Counted from the first letter of the stretch, positions 28,637-37,860 are shown. The stretch: 64,000 bases of DNA from Paenibacillus sp. AN1007 (GCF_040702995.1 NZ_CP159992.1:6043001-6107000), one strand, 5' to 3'. Translations and numbers: made by a program. Notes: generated by a model from the sequence alone, not told the origin.

Positions 28637-29512
28637 ATGAAAAATAAAGCACCTACTCATCGTCTTGCCTGGGGATATGCCGTCTTGATCAGCCTTGCCA
28701 TCGTGCAGCAGCTCCTCGTGTATCTTCACTTGTACATGAACCAGAGTTATACCAGCCTTAATGCCGCGCTCAGCATTGCATCGCTTGGGGCACTCGCTTT
28801 AGGCCTTTTGCTTCCTGTTGGTGTATCCGTCGTGCTGGTATTTGTATACCTGGTCATCTATTTTGTTTGGCTGGTGACATTCGCGGATCCCAATGTGCTT
28901 GTGTTTTCCTGGTGGCTGCTGATTCCGGCGAATGTCATCGTCGCTGCATTCATCAAGAGAAGACTTGTGCGAAGTGCAAGGGTAATTGAACGTCTTGAGC
29001 AGATGAAAAATCAAAATCCTGAGATTGATCTGGATACCACCCTGGGCAATAAAGATGCATTACACGATACATTAATCAAGCAGAGCAATCTCGCCCGTCG
29101 TTATTCAGATTGTTACGGTTTCAGTATCGCGATGTTCAAGATCGAATTTCTACCACTTGTGCAGGAGTCCCTTGGTTCGGTGCGGTATGCACAATTCCTG
29201 CTTGAGATCTCACAGACCATTCAGAAGCAGATTCGATACGAGGATCACAAATTTTTCGTAGATCGTGGTCGCTTCGTTATTTTATGTCCCATGGTGAATG
29301 TGGAATACCTGCCGATGCTTACCCGCCGGATCAAACAAAGTGTAATGGATCTCGAGGTGCTGGACAAACGGGGAAATGAACTGCAGACCGTTATTAAATC
29401 CGGTGCACTGGTATTCCATAAGGAGCAGTTCAGCAAGTATGAAAATCTGGATGCTGTGCTGGCTGCGCTTGAGCGAAATACAGAGACGGACCTCATTGGG
29501 GAATATATCTAA
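28637..29512 (+). CDS. Membrane protein with degenerate GGDEF domain, probable c-di-GMP receptor (YdaK-like)
   Basis: About 291 residues: an N-terminal block of four or so membrane segments (to about residue 110), then a GGDEF-type domain. The catalytic GGDEF motif reads DRGRF (residues 209-213), so it cannot make c-di-GMP. The inhibitory-site motif RxxD is kept as RYED at 200-203, exactly five residues before it, which is the normal spacing, so it can probably still bind c-di-GMP. This is the arrangement of B. subtilis YdaK. ATG 28637 follows AAGGAGG, though the spacing is only three bases; ATG 28619 is the alternative. It lies between a GH8-like protein and a GT2 synthase. Confidence 0.78.
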   Translation: MKNKAPTHRLAWGYAVLISLAIVQQLLVYLHLYMNQSYTSLNAALSIASLGALALGLLLPVGVSVVLVFVYLVIYFVWLVTFADPNVLVFSWWLLIPANVIVAAFIKRRLVRSARVIERLEQMKNQNPEIDLDTTLGNKDALHDTLIKQSNLARRYSDCYGFSIAMFKIEFLPLVQESLGSVRYAQFLLEISQTIQKQIRYEDHKFFVDRGRFVILCPMVNVEYLPMLTRRIKQSVMDLEVLDKRGNELQTVIKSGALVFHKEQFSKYENLDAVLAALERNTETDLIGEYI

Positions 29513-29530
29513 CAGGAAGGAGCGATGCGA

Positions 29531-29674
29531 ATGGATTACATGTCCTGGTTTATCCCGATTTGTATTGCTGTCAGCTGTATTTTTGCGGTATTTACAATCG
29601 GGTTAACGATAGCAACGCTTCGTTTTCGCTCCAGGGTGATCCGGAGATATGATCGGAGGAAAACGGGTGGCTGA
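29531..29674 (+). CDS. Small single-pass membrane protein in the exopolysaccharide locus
   Basis: A 47-residue protein: a hydrophobic segment at about residues 5-29 (SWFIPICIAVSCIFAVFTIG) followed by a strongly basic tail (RFRSRVIRRYDRRKTGG). AAGGAG at 29517-29522 sits 8 bases before ATG 29531. Its last 8 bases overlap the GTG start of the GT2 gene, so the two are translationally coupled. I do not recognise it. A short membrane subunit of the synthase, like those of some other processive polysaccharide synthases, is a reasonable guess. Confidence 0.65.
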   Translation: MDYMSWFIPICIAVSCIFAVFTIGLTIATLRFRSRVIRRYDRRKTGG

Positions 29675-30962
29675 TATCATTCTGATCTTATCGATATTTA
29701 GTATCTGGATTGCGGTATTTGAATCCATCGTCATTATGGCTGGAGCCATTCGATTTATTCGCAAGCAGGAAAAGAGAGGCATTCAGATCCCGGACAATAT
29801 GGAGCAATACCCAACCGTAACTGTCATGGTACCCGCTCATAACGAAGGTCTGGTTATTGTAGCAACGGTAGAGCATATTTTGCGTCTCAACTACCCGGAA
29901 GATAAGGTGCAGGTAATTGTCATTGCGGATAATTGTACGGATGATACTGCAGATCGGCTGCAGTCGTTCCTAAGTCAGACCAGTTATATGCATCGCAAAG
30001 TCACGGTTCTCGAGCGTAAAGGCACCGGCGGCAAATCCGGTGCACTGAACGATGGGCTGGAACTGGCGACGGGCGAATGGATCTGCATATTCGATGCAGA
30101 TGCTGCACCGGAGCGGAATTCATTGATGTTTCTCGCGCAAAAATCGCTGGAAAACCCGGAGCAGTATGGTGTCGTGTTTGGTCGTAACAAAGCACGTAAC
30201 CGGGGGCAGAACTTTCTCTCCAAATGTATTAATCTCGAAATTATTACATCGCAGCGTGTTTACCACACGGGGCTGTGGGAGCTGTTCAAGCTGGGAACGA
30301 TTCCAGGTACCAATTATATCATCAAGACAAGTCTCATTCGTGAGATCGGCGGCTGGGATGTCACTGCCATTACGGAAGATACCGCCCTCTCATTTGAGAT
30401 CATGAACCGGGGACAGCTGGTTGCACTTGCGCCGCAGGCAGAAGCATATCAGCAGGAGCCGGAGCAGCTGCGCGTCTACATGAAGCAGCGTGAACGCTGG
30501 GCTAAAGGGAACTACCAGGTTGTTCTGGATAACATTCATAACCTGTTTAATCGTTCCAGTTGGCGCAACAAACTGCTCGTTCTCTACTATGCCGTGAGCT
30601 ACTTCTGGTTTATGCTGGCCATTATCGTGTCAGACATTATTTTTGTCGTGAACCTCGTATATCAGGTCATCGCTATGTTCAAACCGGAAGTAAGTTCTCC
30701 GTTCCAGTTCGCAGGAGATGCTTACGTTTATCTCGTGATTGGGTGGGCACTGATGTACTTCATCTATGTGCTGCAGATTAATCTGGCGCTCGCTGCCGAT
30801 ATCGGGCAGAGCAACACCCGCAATTTTATCTATTCATGCGTATCGTATTTCACGTACGCGCAGCTCTTCATTCTGATCTCGATTCGGGCATTCTACAATC
30901 TGCTGATGGACAAGATCCGCAAACGGGAGAGCAAATGGTACAAGACCGAACGCTTTGGATAG
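29667..30962 (+). CDS. Processive family 2 glycosyltransferase (YdaM/IcaA-like)
   Basis: A 431-residue membrane glycosyltransferase likely to polymerise an exopolysaccharide. The GT-A core has VPAHNEG, IADNCTDD, the metal-binding FDADA near residue 145, the catalytic ITEDTALSFE region and QRERW at 274-278, the mark of processive enzymes. One membrane segment lies at the N-terminus and three or four at the C-terminus. No PilZ domain is present, so c-di-GMP control would have to come from the YdaK-like neighbour. GTG 29667 with GGAGG at 29655-29659 is chosen. YdaL- and YdaN-like genes do not follow. Confidence 0.85.
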   Translation: MADIILILSIFSIWIAVFESIVIMAGAIRFIRKQEKRGIQIPDNMEQYPTVTVMVPAHNEGLVIVATVEHILRLNYPEDKVQVIVIADNCTDDTADRLQSFLSQTSYMHRKVTVLERKGTGGKSGALNDGLELATGEWICIFDADAAPERNSLMFLAQKSLENPEQYGVVFGRNKARNRGQNFLSKCINLEIITSQRVYHTGLWELFKLGTIPGTNYIIKTSLIREIGGWDVTAITEDTALSFEIMNRGQLVALAPQAEAYQQEPEQLRVYMKQRERWAKGNYQVVLDNIHNLFNRSSWRNKLLVLYYAVSYFWFMLAIIVSDIIFVVNLVYQVIAMFKPEVSSPFQFAGDAYVYLVIGWALMYFIYVLQINLALAADIGQSNTRNFIYSCVSYFTYAQLFILISIRAFYNLLMDKIRKRESKWYKTERFG

Positions 30963-31124
30963 ACGATGAGAGACTGTTTACAGACGGAATCTGTGAGCAG
31001 TCTTTTTGTTATGGCAGGAGTCGTTTATGTCTGGTATACTTTCACAGATTCCAGACAGGAGAGAATCCCTAAATGGTTAAATGATGGATGTGCAGCTCAT
31101 GAACGAATGGAGGACGATACAGAT

Positions 31125-31859
31125 ATGGGTGAAAGAGGTTCGGATTTCTATGACAATGATGCTGTATTTCAGACGTATATGGAACGCAGGCAGGGGCAGG
31201 ACAATGCCAATGATACACTGGAGAAGCCGGTTATGCTGGAGTTGATTGGCGATGCTGCGGGTAAGAATATTCTGGATCTTGGCTGTGGGGACGCAGGGTT
31301 TGCAGCTGAACTGTTGGGGAAACAGCATAAAGGTTTATCCTACACAGGAATTGAAGGATCGACCAATATGGTTCAGGCTGCCCGCAAATCAGTTCAGGGA
31401 TTAAATGCCCGGATTGAGCAGTCTTATCTGGAGGAGTGGACGTATCCTGCGGACACATACGACTTGGCCATCTCAAGATTAGCAATTCATTACGTTAAGG
31501 ATGTGGATCACCTGTTTCGCAGTGTATACGGTGCTTTGAAAACGAACGGTTCCTTTATATTCTCGGTAGAACACCCGGTCATTACATCCACGCTGCAGCC
31601 TTCTGGAATACGGACGAACTGGATTGTGGATCAGTATTTCGTCGAAGGTTTCCGCGAGCAGGAGTGGCTTGGGGGTTCGGTCAAAAAAATGCACCGATCC
31701 ATTGAATCCTATTACACAGCACTGCAGCAGGCCGGGTTTCGTGTGGAGCAGCTGCGTGAGTCGGCACCGCAGCGTGCTTTTTTCACGGATGAAGAGACGT
31801 ATCTGCGAAGACAGCGTATTCCGCTCTTTCTGTTTCTGTCCGCACGTAAACTGAAGTGA
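31125..31859 (+). CDS. Class I SAM-dependent methyltransferase
   Basis: A 244-residue methyltransferase of the UbiE/Methyltransf_11 type. The SAM-binding motif I is ILDLGCGDAGFAAELL and motif II contains ESYD-like TYDLAISRLAIHYV. ATG 31125 has GGAGG 11 bases upstream; ATG 31107 and an open frame to 30966 are less likely. The substrate is unknown. It follows the GT2 gene by 162 bases and may be independent of it. Confidence 0.75.
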   Translation: MGERGSDFYDNDAVFQTYMERRQGQDNANDTLEKPVMLELIGDAAGKNILDLGCGDAGFAAELLGKQHKGLSYTGIEGSTNMVQAARKSVQGLNARIEQSYLEEWTYPADTYDLAISRLAIHYVKDVDHLFRSVYGALKTNGSFIFSVEHPVITSTLQPSGIRTNWIVDQYFVEGFREQEWLGGSVKKMHRSIESYYTALQQAGFRVEQLRESAPQRAFFTDEETYLRRQRIPLFLFLSARKLK

Positions 31860-31926
31860 GTAAGTTATACTCAATTTAGGGAAAGTTCTGCACAGAAAAC
31901 AGTGGATAACACAACATATAGGAGTG

Positions 31927-31970
31927 AAAAGCCCAAAAACTATCCACATGTGGATAAGATTTTGGGCTTT
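31927..31970. terminator. Bidirectional terminator between convergent genes
   Basis: AAAGCCCAAAA pairs with TTTTGGGCTTT, with the palindrome ATCCACATGTGGAT (31942-31955) forming the top. It separates the methyltransferase from the convergent ABC ATPase gene. Confidence 0.8.
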
Positions 31971-32013
31971 GCTTATGATTTATCCCTGATGCTGTGAATC
32001 TATTCTGATGCAT

Positions 32014-32799
32014 CTAACCTTCAGCTGCAGCTGCTCGAACATAGACTCGCTCACCATGCTGCTCCACCTCTACCGGGGCTTCAAAGAAATCACTTAATAC
32101 ACTCTTAGTCATCAGATCAGAGGTTAATCCGCTGCCGAACACTTCTCCCCGGCGGAGCAGCAGGCTGTGCCGGAAGACAGGCAGTATTTCCTCTGTATGA
32201 TGTGTGACATAGATCAGGGAAGGCGTATCAGCTTGAGCTGTGAGTTCACTTATGCTGTCCAGCAGACGCTCTCTGGAGAATAGATCAAGCCCATTACAGG
32301 GCTCGTCGAGAATGAGCAGCTGCGGATTTGCCATCAAGGCGCGGGCAATAAGAAGTTTTTGCTTCTCTCCTTGGGAGCAGGTGCGGTATTCGCGATCCCA
32401 CAGATGCTGGCAGCCCAGTGTGTGCATCCAGTGCCTGGCCTGCTCCAGATCTTCATCTGCCAACTTGTCATACAGGCCAATGGTGGCATGTTTGCCGCTG
32501 ATTACGACATACTGCGTGCGGTCGGAAGCATGCAGTTTCTCCTGCAGAGAGGAGCTCACCCAGCCGATCGACTTTCGAAGCTCGCGCAGGTCCACACTGC
32601 CATATTCATGACCAAGTACCGAGATGCTGCCTTCGGTTGGCCACAGGTAACCTGTAATCATATTGAGAAGCGTTGTTTTGCCGGAGCCGTTCAGGCCAAG
32701 CAGCGCCCAGTGTTCGCCTTTGTTTACACGCCAGCTGACATCATGCAGCAGCGTGAGCGGCCCTCTTTTCCAAGTAACATGCTGTACATCAATGATCAT
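32014..32799 (-). CDS. ABC transporter ATP-binding protein (YlmA/ModF-like)
   Basis: A 261-residue ATPase. Walker A is GLNGSGKTT, Walker B LLILDEP, with the H-loop in YVTHHTEE. The signature motif reads CSQGE rather than LSGGQ, as in the YlmA group. No permease is encoded nearby, and a stand-alone role is possible. ATG 32799 is preferred, with AGAGAGGA upstream; ATG 32820 would lengthen it by seven residues. Confidence 0.75.
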   Translation of the reverse strand: MIIDVQHVTWKRGPLTLLHDVSWRVNKGEHWALLGLNGSGKTTLLNMITGYLWPTEGSISVLGHEYGSVDLRELRKSIGWVSSSLQEKLHASDRTQYVVISGKHATIGLYDKLADEDLEQARHWMHTLGCQHLWDREYRTCSQGEKQKLLIARALMANPQLLILDEPCNGLDLFSRERLLDSISELTAQADTPSLIYVTHHTEEILPVFRHSLLLRRGEVFGSGLTSDLMTKSVLSDFFEAPVEVEQHGERVYVRAAAAEG

Positions 32800-32973
32800 T
32801 CCAAACGTCCTCTCTTCCATATCGCTGTTTGAGTTACACGTGAGCCTGCTTCAATATCTTTATTGTAGGCACAGATTCCGAGCAGATTCAATGTTGAATT
32901 GGGACGTAAGGGCAGGCCTCTAATATTTGTTGTTGCCAAACAGTGAAGACTTTGCTAAGATGGGAAAAAGTTT

Positions 32974-32988
32974 ATGTAAGCGTATACA
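32974..32988. promoter_or_regulatory. cre site (CcpA) before the pectin-fragment operon
   Basis: ATGTAAGCGTATACA fits the cre consensus WTGNAANCGNWNNCW at every defined position. It lies about 240 bases before the first permease gene, beside a LacI-type palindrome, so the operon is probably subject to glucose repression. The -10-like TATAAT at 33098-33103 is downstream of it. Confidence 0.6.
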
Positions 32989-32998
32989 TTTAAATTAA

Positions 32999-33016
32999 AA
33001 TTACAACGTTGTAATT
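32999..33016. promoter_or_regulatory. LacI-type operator 1 of the pectin-fragment operon
   Basis: AATTACAACGTTGTAATT is an 18-base perfect palindrome with the central CG that LacI-family proteins favour. A near copy lies at 33177-33192. The operon carries its own LacI-family gene, the natural candidate to bind here. Confidence 0.65.
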
Positions 33017-33176
33017 ACGATGTAAACACGGACTGAGAAGGTGTGATTGAAACTCAAAAGATACTTTGCTCAACAATTCTCGCATATATATACTTGTATA
33101 ATAGAGGTTAATACAGAGTTGTATGTGCATCAATATTAGACCATGTCGGCAGAACAGAAATCTATTTTATCAAAAA

Positions 33177-33192
33177 ATTCAAACGTTGTAAT
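33177..33192. promoter_or_regulatory. LacI-type operator 2 of the pectin-fragment operon
   Basis: ATTCAAACGTTGTAAT matches operator 1 at 14 of 16 positions. It sits 25 bases before the first permease start and 177 bases from operator 1, which would allow looping between the two. Confidence 0.55.
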
Positions 33193-33217
33193 TATGAAGC
33201 GAAGGGGAGTGGTTACG

Positions 33218-34135
33218 TTGAAAAAACGCATGTCTACGCTGCTGGGTCTCATCCGGCGGGATAAGTATCTGCTGCTGATGTTCTCACCAATCTTTCTGTA
33301 TTATCTCATCTTCATGTATCTGCCCATGCCGGGTGTACTTCTTGCCTTTCGTAACTTTATACCAGGTCAAGGCATGTTCAGTGGCGAATGGGTGGGGCTG
33401 CGCTGGTTTGAGCAGTTTGTGAACTCGATCTACTTCTGGCGGCTGCTGCGCAACACCTTTTTACTGGCTTTTCTTCCGCTTTTGTTCGGTTTCTCCATCC
33501 CCATCCTATTTGCAGTCTGCATCGTAGAGATTAAGAACCGAACCTTTAAACGCTTCGCGCAAACGGTTACGTACCTTCCTCACTTTATCTCCACCGTTGT
33601 GGTGGCCGGCATCATTATCAACTTCCTGTCACCAACAGACGGTATTGTAAACACCCTGATCGCAAGTCTCGGTATGGAAAAAGTAAACTTCATGATGGAT
33701 GCCAGCTGGTTCCGCACCATCTTCACCAGTTCTGACATCTGGCAGAGCTTTGGCTTCAGCTCCATCATCTATATCGCAGCCATTATGGGGATTGACCCCG
33801 AGATGTATGACTCCGGCAAAATCGACGGCGTGAACAAATTTCAGGAGCTGTGGCATCTTACACTACCCAGTATCAAACCAACCATTGTCATTCTGCTGCT
33901 GCTGTCGCTTGGCGGCATTATGAGCGTAGGCTTCGAGAAAGTATACCTGCTCTACAACGGGGCCACCTATGAAACGGCAGATGTGCTGTCTACCTATGTA
34001 TACCGGATGGGGATCGAGGGTCAGAATTATGGCTTCGCCACAGCAATCGGACTATTTAACTCCATTATTACCTTTGTGCTTGTTTTTGCAGCCAATACGA
34101 TGACTCGCCGCCTTACCAAAATGTCACTCTGGTAA
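33218..34135 (+). CDS. Sugar ABC transporter permease, LplB type
   Basis: One of two membrane subunits of a CUT1-type importer. About 305 residues, six membrane segments, and the ATPase-contact (EAA) loop DGVNKFQELWHLTLPSIKPT. TTG 33218 with AAGGGGAG upstream is the likely start; ATG 33230 is an alternative. It is followed by the LplC-type permease and a solute-binding lipoprotein. No ATPase gene is present, so a shared MsmX-like ATPase elsewhere must power it. With GH105 and pectin esterase genes downstream, the substrate is probably an oligogalacturonide or rhamnogalacturonide. Confidence 0.88.
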   Translation: MKKRMSTLLGLIRRDKYLLLMFSPIFLYYLIFMYLPMPGVLLAFRNFIPGQGMFSGEWVGLRWFEQFVNSIYFWRLLRNTFLLAFLPLLFGFSIPILFAVCIVEIKNRTFKRFAQTVTYLPHFISTVVVAGIIINFLSPTDGIVNTLIASLGMEKVNFMMDASWFRTIFTSSDIWQSFGFSSIIYIAAIMGIDPEMYDSGKIDGVNKFQELWHLTLPSIKPTIVILLLLSLGGIMSVGFEKVYLLYNGATYETADVLSTYVYRMGIEGQNYGFATAIGLFNSIITFVLVFAANTMTRRLTKMSLW

Positions 34136-34171
34136 GACGCCTAATGAACCAAGAGAGAAAGGAGAACCTGT

Positions 34172-35054
34172 ATGCAAAAATCGAGAAGTGACCGATTATT
34201 CTATGTCTTCGTCTATCTACTGACGATTCTGGCGGTTGTAGTCACCTTGTATCCGTTCCTGTACGTTGTCAGCATTTCCTTCAGTTCGGTGGATGCCATC
34301 GATAAACAGAAAGTGGTGCTCTGGCCTGTAGGATTCACCTTGTCAGGGTACCAGATGGTCCTGCAGTACAAGGAGTTGTGGGTTTCCTTTTATAACACCA
34401 TCTGGTATACCGTTGTGGGTACGCTGCTGAACATTGTGGCCACCTGCCTTGCCGCGTTCCCCTTGTCGAGACAGCAGTTTTTCCTGCGGCGCAAACTGAA
34501 CTTTTTCATCGCTTTCACCATGTATTTCTCAGGTGGCCTCATTCCGGTCTACATGCTGATTACATCACTGGGGCTGTACAATACCCGCTGGGTGATGGTG
34601 CTGCCAGTGCTGGTGATTACGTTTAACGTGATGATCTGCCGCTCGGCTTTTGAAGGCATTCCGAATGAAATTTTTGAAAGCGCCAGCATTGATGGAGCCA
34701 ATGAGATGACGATGCTGTATCGTCTCGCTGTTCCGATTATCAAGCCAACACTGGCGGTGCTGACGCTGTACTATGCCGTATTCCACTGGAACAACTTCTT
34801 CTCGGCCCTGCTGTATTTGGGCAAACAGGATATGCAGACCCCTCCAGATGTTCCTGCGAAGGGTACTGATCATGGCTTCGCCGGAGGTTATGCAGAAGAT
34901 GGGTGGTACGATGACATCCGGCGCACTGGCGGTTTCAACGCTGCAGGTTCGTTATGTATCTATTGTGGTCAGCATTCTGCCAATTGTGATGATCTACCCG
35001 TTTATCCAGCGGTACTTCGTTAAGGGCATTACCCTCGGAGCCGTGAAAGGATAG
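34172..35054 (+). pseudogene. Sugar ABC transporter permease, LplC type, frameshifted
   Basis: The second permease subunit. The first frame from ATG 34172 covers five segments and the EAA loop (DGANEMTMLYRLAVPIIKPT) up to ALLYLGKQDMQ. The end (LQMFLRRVLI, the last membrane segment and the typical C-terminus RYFVKGITLGAVKG) is in the next frame, to 35054. One extra base lies in CAGACCCCTCC at about 34836-34845, most simply a C too many. Corrected, it is about 293 residues, the normal LplC length. A sequence error is plausible, since the rest of the operon is intact apart from the regulator. Confidence 0.88.
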
Positions 35055-35153
35055 ATTTTGCTGCTGGGCTTTTCTGTCAGAATGAAGTGGAAAACAGGGT
35101 TGTTCAAGGATCAAGGGAGTTCAAAAAGGATTCATACCAAGGAGGAATGATGG

Positions 35154-36749
35154 ATGAGATTCAAAGGGGCAGGAAGAAAAAGTGTCATTGCAGCGATACT
35201 TGCGATCAGTTTGGCGGGCTGCAGCGGGGGGACAGGGGCAGGAACCGATGCGGGGAAAACACCTGAGAGTACAGAAAAAGCCTTCAATTATACCGGCGCC
35301 GGGCCGGTAACAGATCAACCGGATGCGAAGCTGTCTATCCTGGCAACGAACGCATGGACAACCAACGTAGACTTGTCTACCGCAGCCATCGTCAAGAAAA
35401 TCGAGAGCAATGCAGGTGTGAAGGTAGATTGGGATCTGATCCCTCCTCAGAACTACGCAGATGCTGTGAACCCAAGACTGGCAGCGGGTACGGGGCTTCC
35501 GGATATCGTGTACCTGCCGGATCAGGACCAATTAATGAAATACATTAACAGCGGTCTGTTCATGCCGATTAATGATCTGGTAGACAAATACGGAGTCAAT
35601 CTCAAAAAAATATATGAAAAGTCTCCATCGGTTAAAGCCAGTTTAACGACGCCAGATGGTAAAATGTATTATATTCCGCAGCAGACGCTGACCCGAAACT
35701 ACATGCCCGTATTCATGGTTAATGAGCGCTGGCTGAAAAAACTGGGATTAAGCGAACCGACCACACTGGATGAGTTCACAGCGATGCTGCGCAAATTCAA
35801 AACAGACGACCCGAACGGCAACGGCAAAGCAGATGAAATTCCATTGTCTATGGAATCCAAGTTTGTACCGATGGCCTTTGGCCCAGCCTTTGGACTTGAT
35901 CTGTCTAACAATTTCTATGCCGATGATCAAGGCAAAGTGCACTTCAGTTATTATGAGCCAGCTTACAAGGAATATCTGACATACTTGAATGGTCTGTATA
36001 AGGAAGGTCTGCTTGGAGTGGACTATGCGAGCACGACGAGTGACCAGGTTACCTCACGGATCTCCCAGGATGTAACTGGAGCAACGTTTAACTTCAGCTG
36101 GTATATGTCGATGGTGTACAGCCCGCTGTTCAAGGATTACAAGCCGGAAGAGTCTATTATCAAAGGCATTCTGCCATTAAAAGGACCGCACGGAGACCAG
36201 TTCTACATCGGACGTACACCGGTTAGCGGCATCTTCGGCATCAGTAAGGACAGCAAAAATCCGGAACTTGCTTTCCGCTTCCTGGATTATGCCGTCAGTG
36301 ATGAAGCACAGACGTATTACACTTGGGGGATCAAGGATGATACCTATACAGAAGAGAACGGTGTAAAGAAATTCACGGATAAAGGTAAAGACAATGAATA
36401 TATCCAGAAGCTCGGAATTGGTCCGGTCAATCTGCCCAATATCCAATCCACAGATTCGGCAGATTCCATCGTTGCACCATGGCATGCGAAGCTGGACAAA
36501 GAGTTAGAAAAATATGTGCGTGAGCCGTTCCCGTTTGTGTACGCGCTTCCGGATGAAGCAAGCGTTGAAAGCATGTCGATGCCTGACATCACCACCTATG
36601 TGGAAGAGATGAACTTCAAGTTTATTAGCGGTGACGCAAGTCTGGATCAGTTCGACAGTTATATCGAGACTCTGAAGAGCATGAATGTTGAACAAGTGAT
36701 TGCAGGCAGACAGGCTCAATATGATCGCTATAAAGCTGCACAGAAATAG
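35154..36749 (+). CDS. Extracellular solute-binding lipoprotein (LplA-like, family 1)
   Basis: A 531-residue sugar-binding lipoprotein. The signal peptide ends in lipobox LAGC near residue 23, followed by a Gly/Thr linker. The mature protein has the LplA-like strand DLIPPQNYADAVNPRLAAG and a C-terminus DSYIETLKSMNVEQVIAGRQAQYDRY typical of the group. ATG 35154 with AAGGAGGA upstream. It delivers substrate to the LplB/LplC permeases just before it. Confidence 0.9.
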   Translation: MRFKGAGRKSVIAAILAISLAGCSGGTGAGTDAGKTPESTEKAFNYTGAGPVTDQPDAKLSILATNAWTTNVDLSTAAIVKKIESNAGVKVDWDLIPPQNYADAVNPRLAAGTGLPDIVYLPDQDQLMKYINSGLFMPINDLVDKYGVNLKKIYEKSPSVKASLTTPDGKMYYIPQQTLTRNYMPVFMVNERWLKKLGLSEPTTLDEFTAMLRKFKTDDPNGNGKADEIPLSMESKFVPMAFGPAFGLDLSNNFYADDQGKVHFSYYEPAYKEYLTYLNGLYKEGLLGVDYASTTSDQVTSRISQDVTGATFNFSWYMSMVYSPLFKDYKPEESIIKGILPLKGPHGDQFYIGRTPVSGIFGISKDSKNPELAFRFLDYAVSDEAQTYYTWGIKDDTYTEENGVKKFTDKGKDNEYIQKLGIGPVNLPNIQSTDSADSIVAPWHAKLDKELEKYVREPFPFVYALPDEASVESMSMPDITTYVEEMNFKFISGDASLDQFDSYIETLKSMNVEQVIAGRQAQYDRYKAAQK

Positions 36750-36786
36750 AAACAGGTTTCAGGCATATGAGAGGTGTTGATTCCAT

Positions 36787-37756
36787 TTGATTACCATTAA
36801 AGATATAGCCAAACTGGCGGGGGTGAGCTACAGCACAGTATCGAAGGCACTGAATGACGATCCCCGAATTAAACCGGCAACCAAGCAGAAGGTGCTTGCG
36901 GTAGCGGAAAAACACCAATACCGGAAAAACATGCTGGCCCGGCAGCTCTCTACCGGCAGGAGCAATATCATTGGTTTTGTGCTGGATGAGCTGAGCAATC
37001 CATTGTTCTCCAACATATCAGGCAGCCTGCATACCGAGCTGAAGAAGCGAGGATATCAGATGATTCTGGTTGCAGCCGATGACGGGGTGGATGTGTTCAG
37101 CCAGCTGCGGGTGGATGGTTGTATTCTGTGGGACTATGCACTCGACAACCGGGATGCATTTTGGAAAAAATTCGCAACGCTGAACATGCCATGTTTCGTA
37201 CTCGGTACAGATGAAGCCCCGAATTCGCCTTACATCAAGATTGATCGTAAGGAGGGCCTGTTCAAAGCAGTGGAGCATCTGAAATCATTCGGTCACAGCC
37301 GCATCGGATTCATCGGCAACTCACAGCATGTCAAGCTGGAAGGGTATAGGGAAGCGCTGCGAGCGCACGGGTCTGACTTTTAATGAGGACGATGTGCTGC
37401 CAGCTTACTCTTCATGGGAAGATGGCTATTTTGCCATCCGAAATTATACGTTTGGCCCTGAGTCTCCAACGGCATTTATCGGCCTGAACAACCTCGTGAC
37501 ACGGGGGGCGCTTCGGGCGCTTCTCGAAGCAGGTTACAGCGTGCCGCGTGACATCTCGATCATTGGCTATGACGATCTGCCTGATATGCAGTATGCCGAA
37601 GTCGCGCTGACCACCATCGGTCCGCCGCTGGATGAACTCGCTGTTCAGGCGGCCGAGCTGATTGTATCCCTGATCCGTGACGAGCAGGTGGATGTACCGG
37701 TTGTCATCCAGCCGAAGCTGAATTTGCGTAATTCAACAGCAGTGTGCCGGCAGTAA
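36787..37756 (+). pseudogene. LacI-family regulator of the pectin-fragment operon, frameshifted
   Basis: Starts with TTG 36787 after GAGAGGTG. The helix-turn-helix (TIKDIAKLAGVSYSTVSKALNDD) and the first half of the effector domain are in one frame. From TFNEDDVLPAYSSWEDGYFA to the end it is in the next frame, to 37756. One extra base lies around 37366-37372 (GCACGGGTCTGAC). Corrected, it is about 322 residues, the normal size. It probably represses the operon through the two palindromes upstream of lplB and is released by a pectin-derived sugar. The reading frame break would cut off most of the C-terminal effector lobe if real. Confidence 0.85.
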
Positions 37757-37860
37757 TGCCGGATTTCGTAGAAAGAATGAGCAGAATGAGAGCAGTGATT
37801 AGTAACAGATCCGATGTACGTCATTATTCGAACCAATACAAAATACTAGGAGGTACCGCG

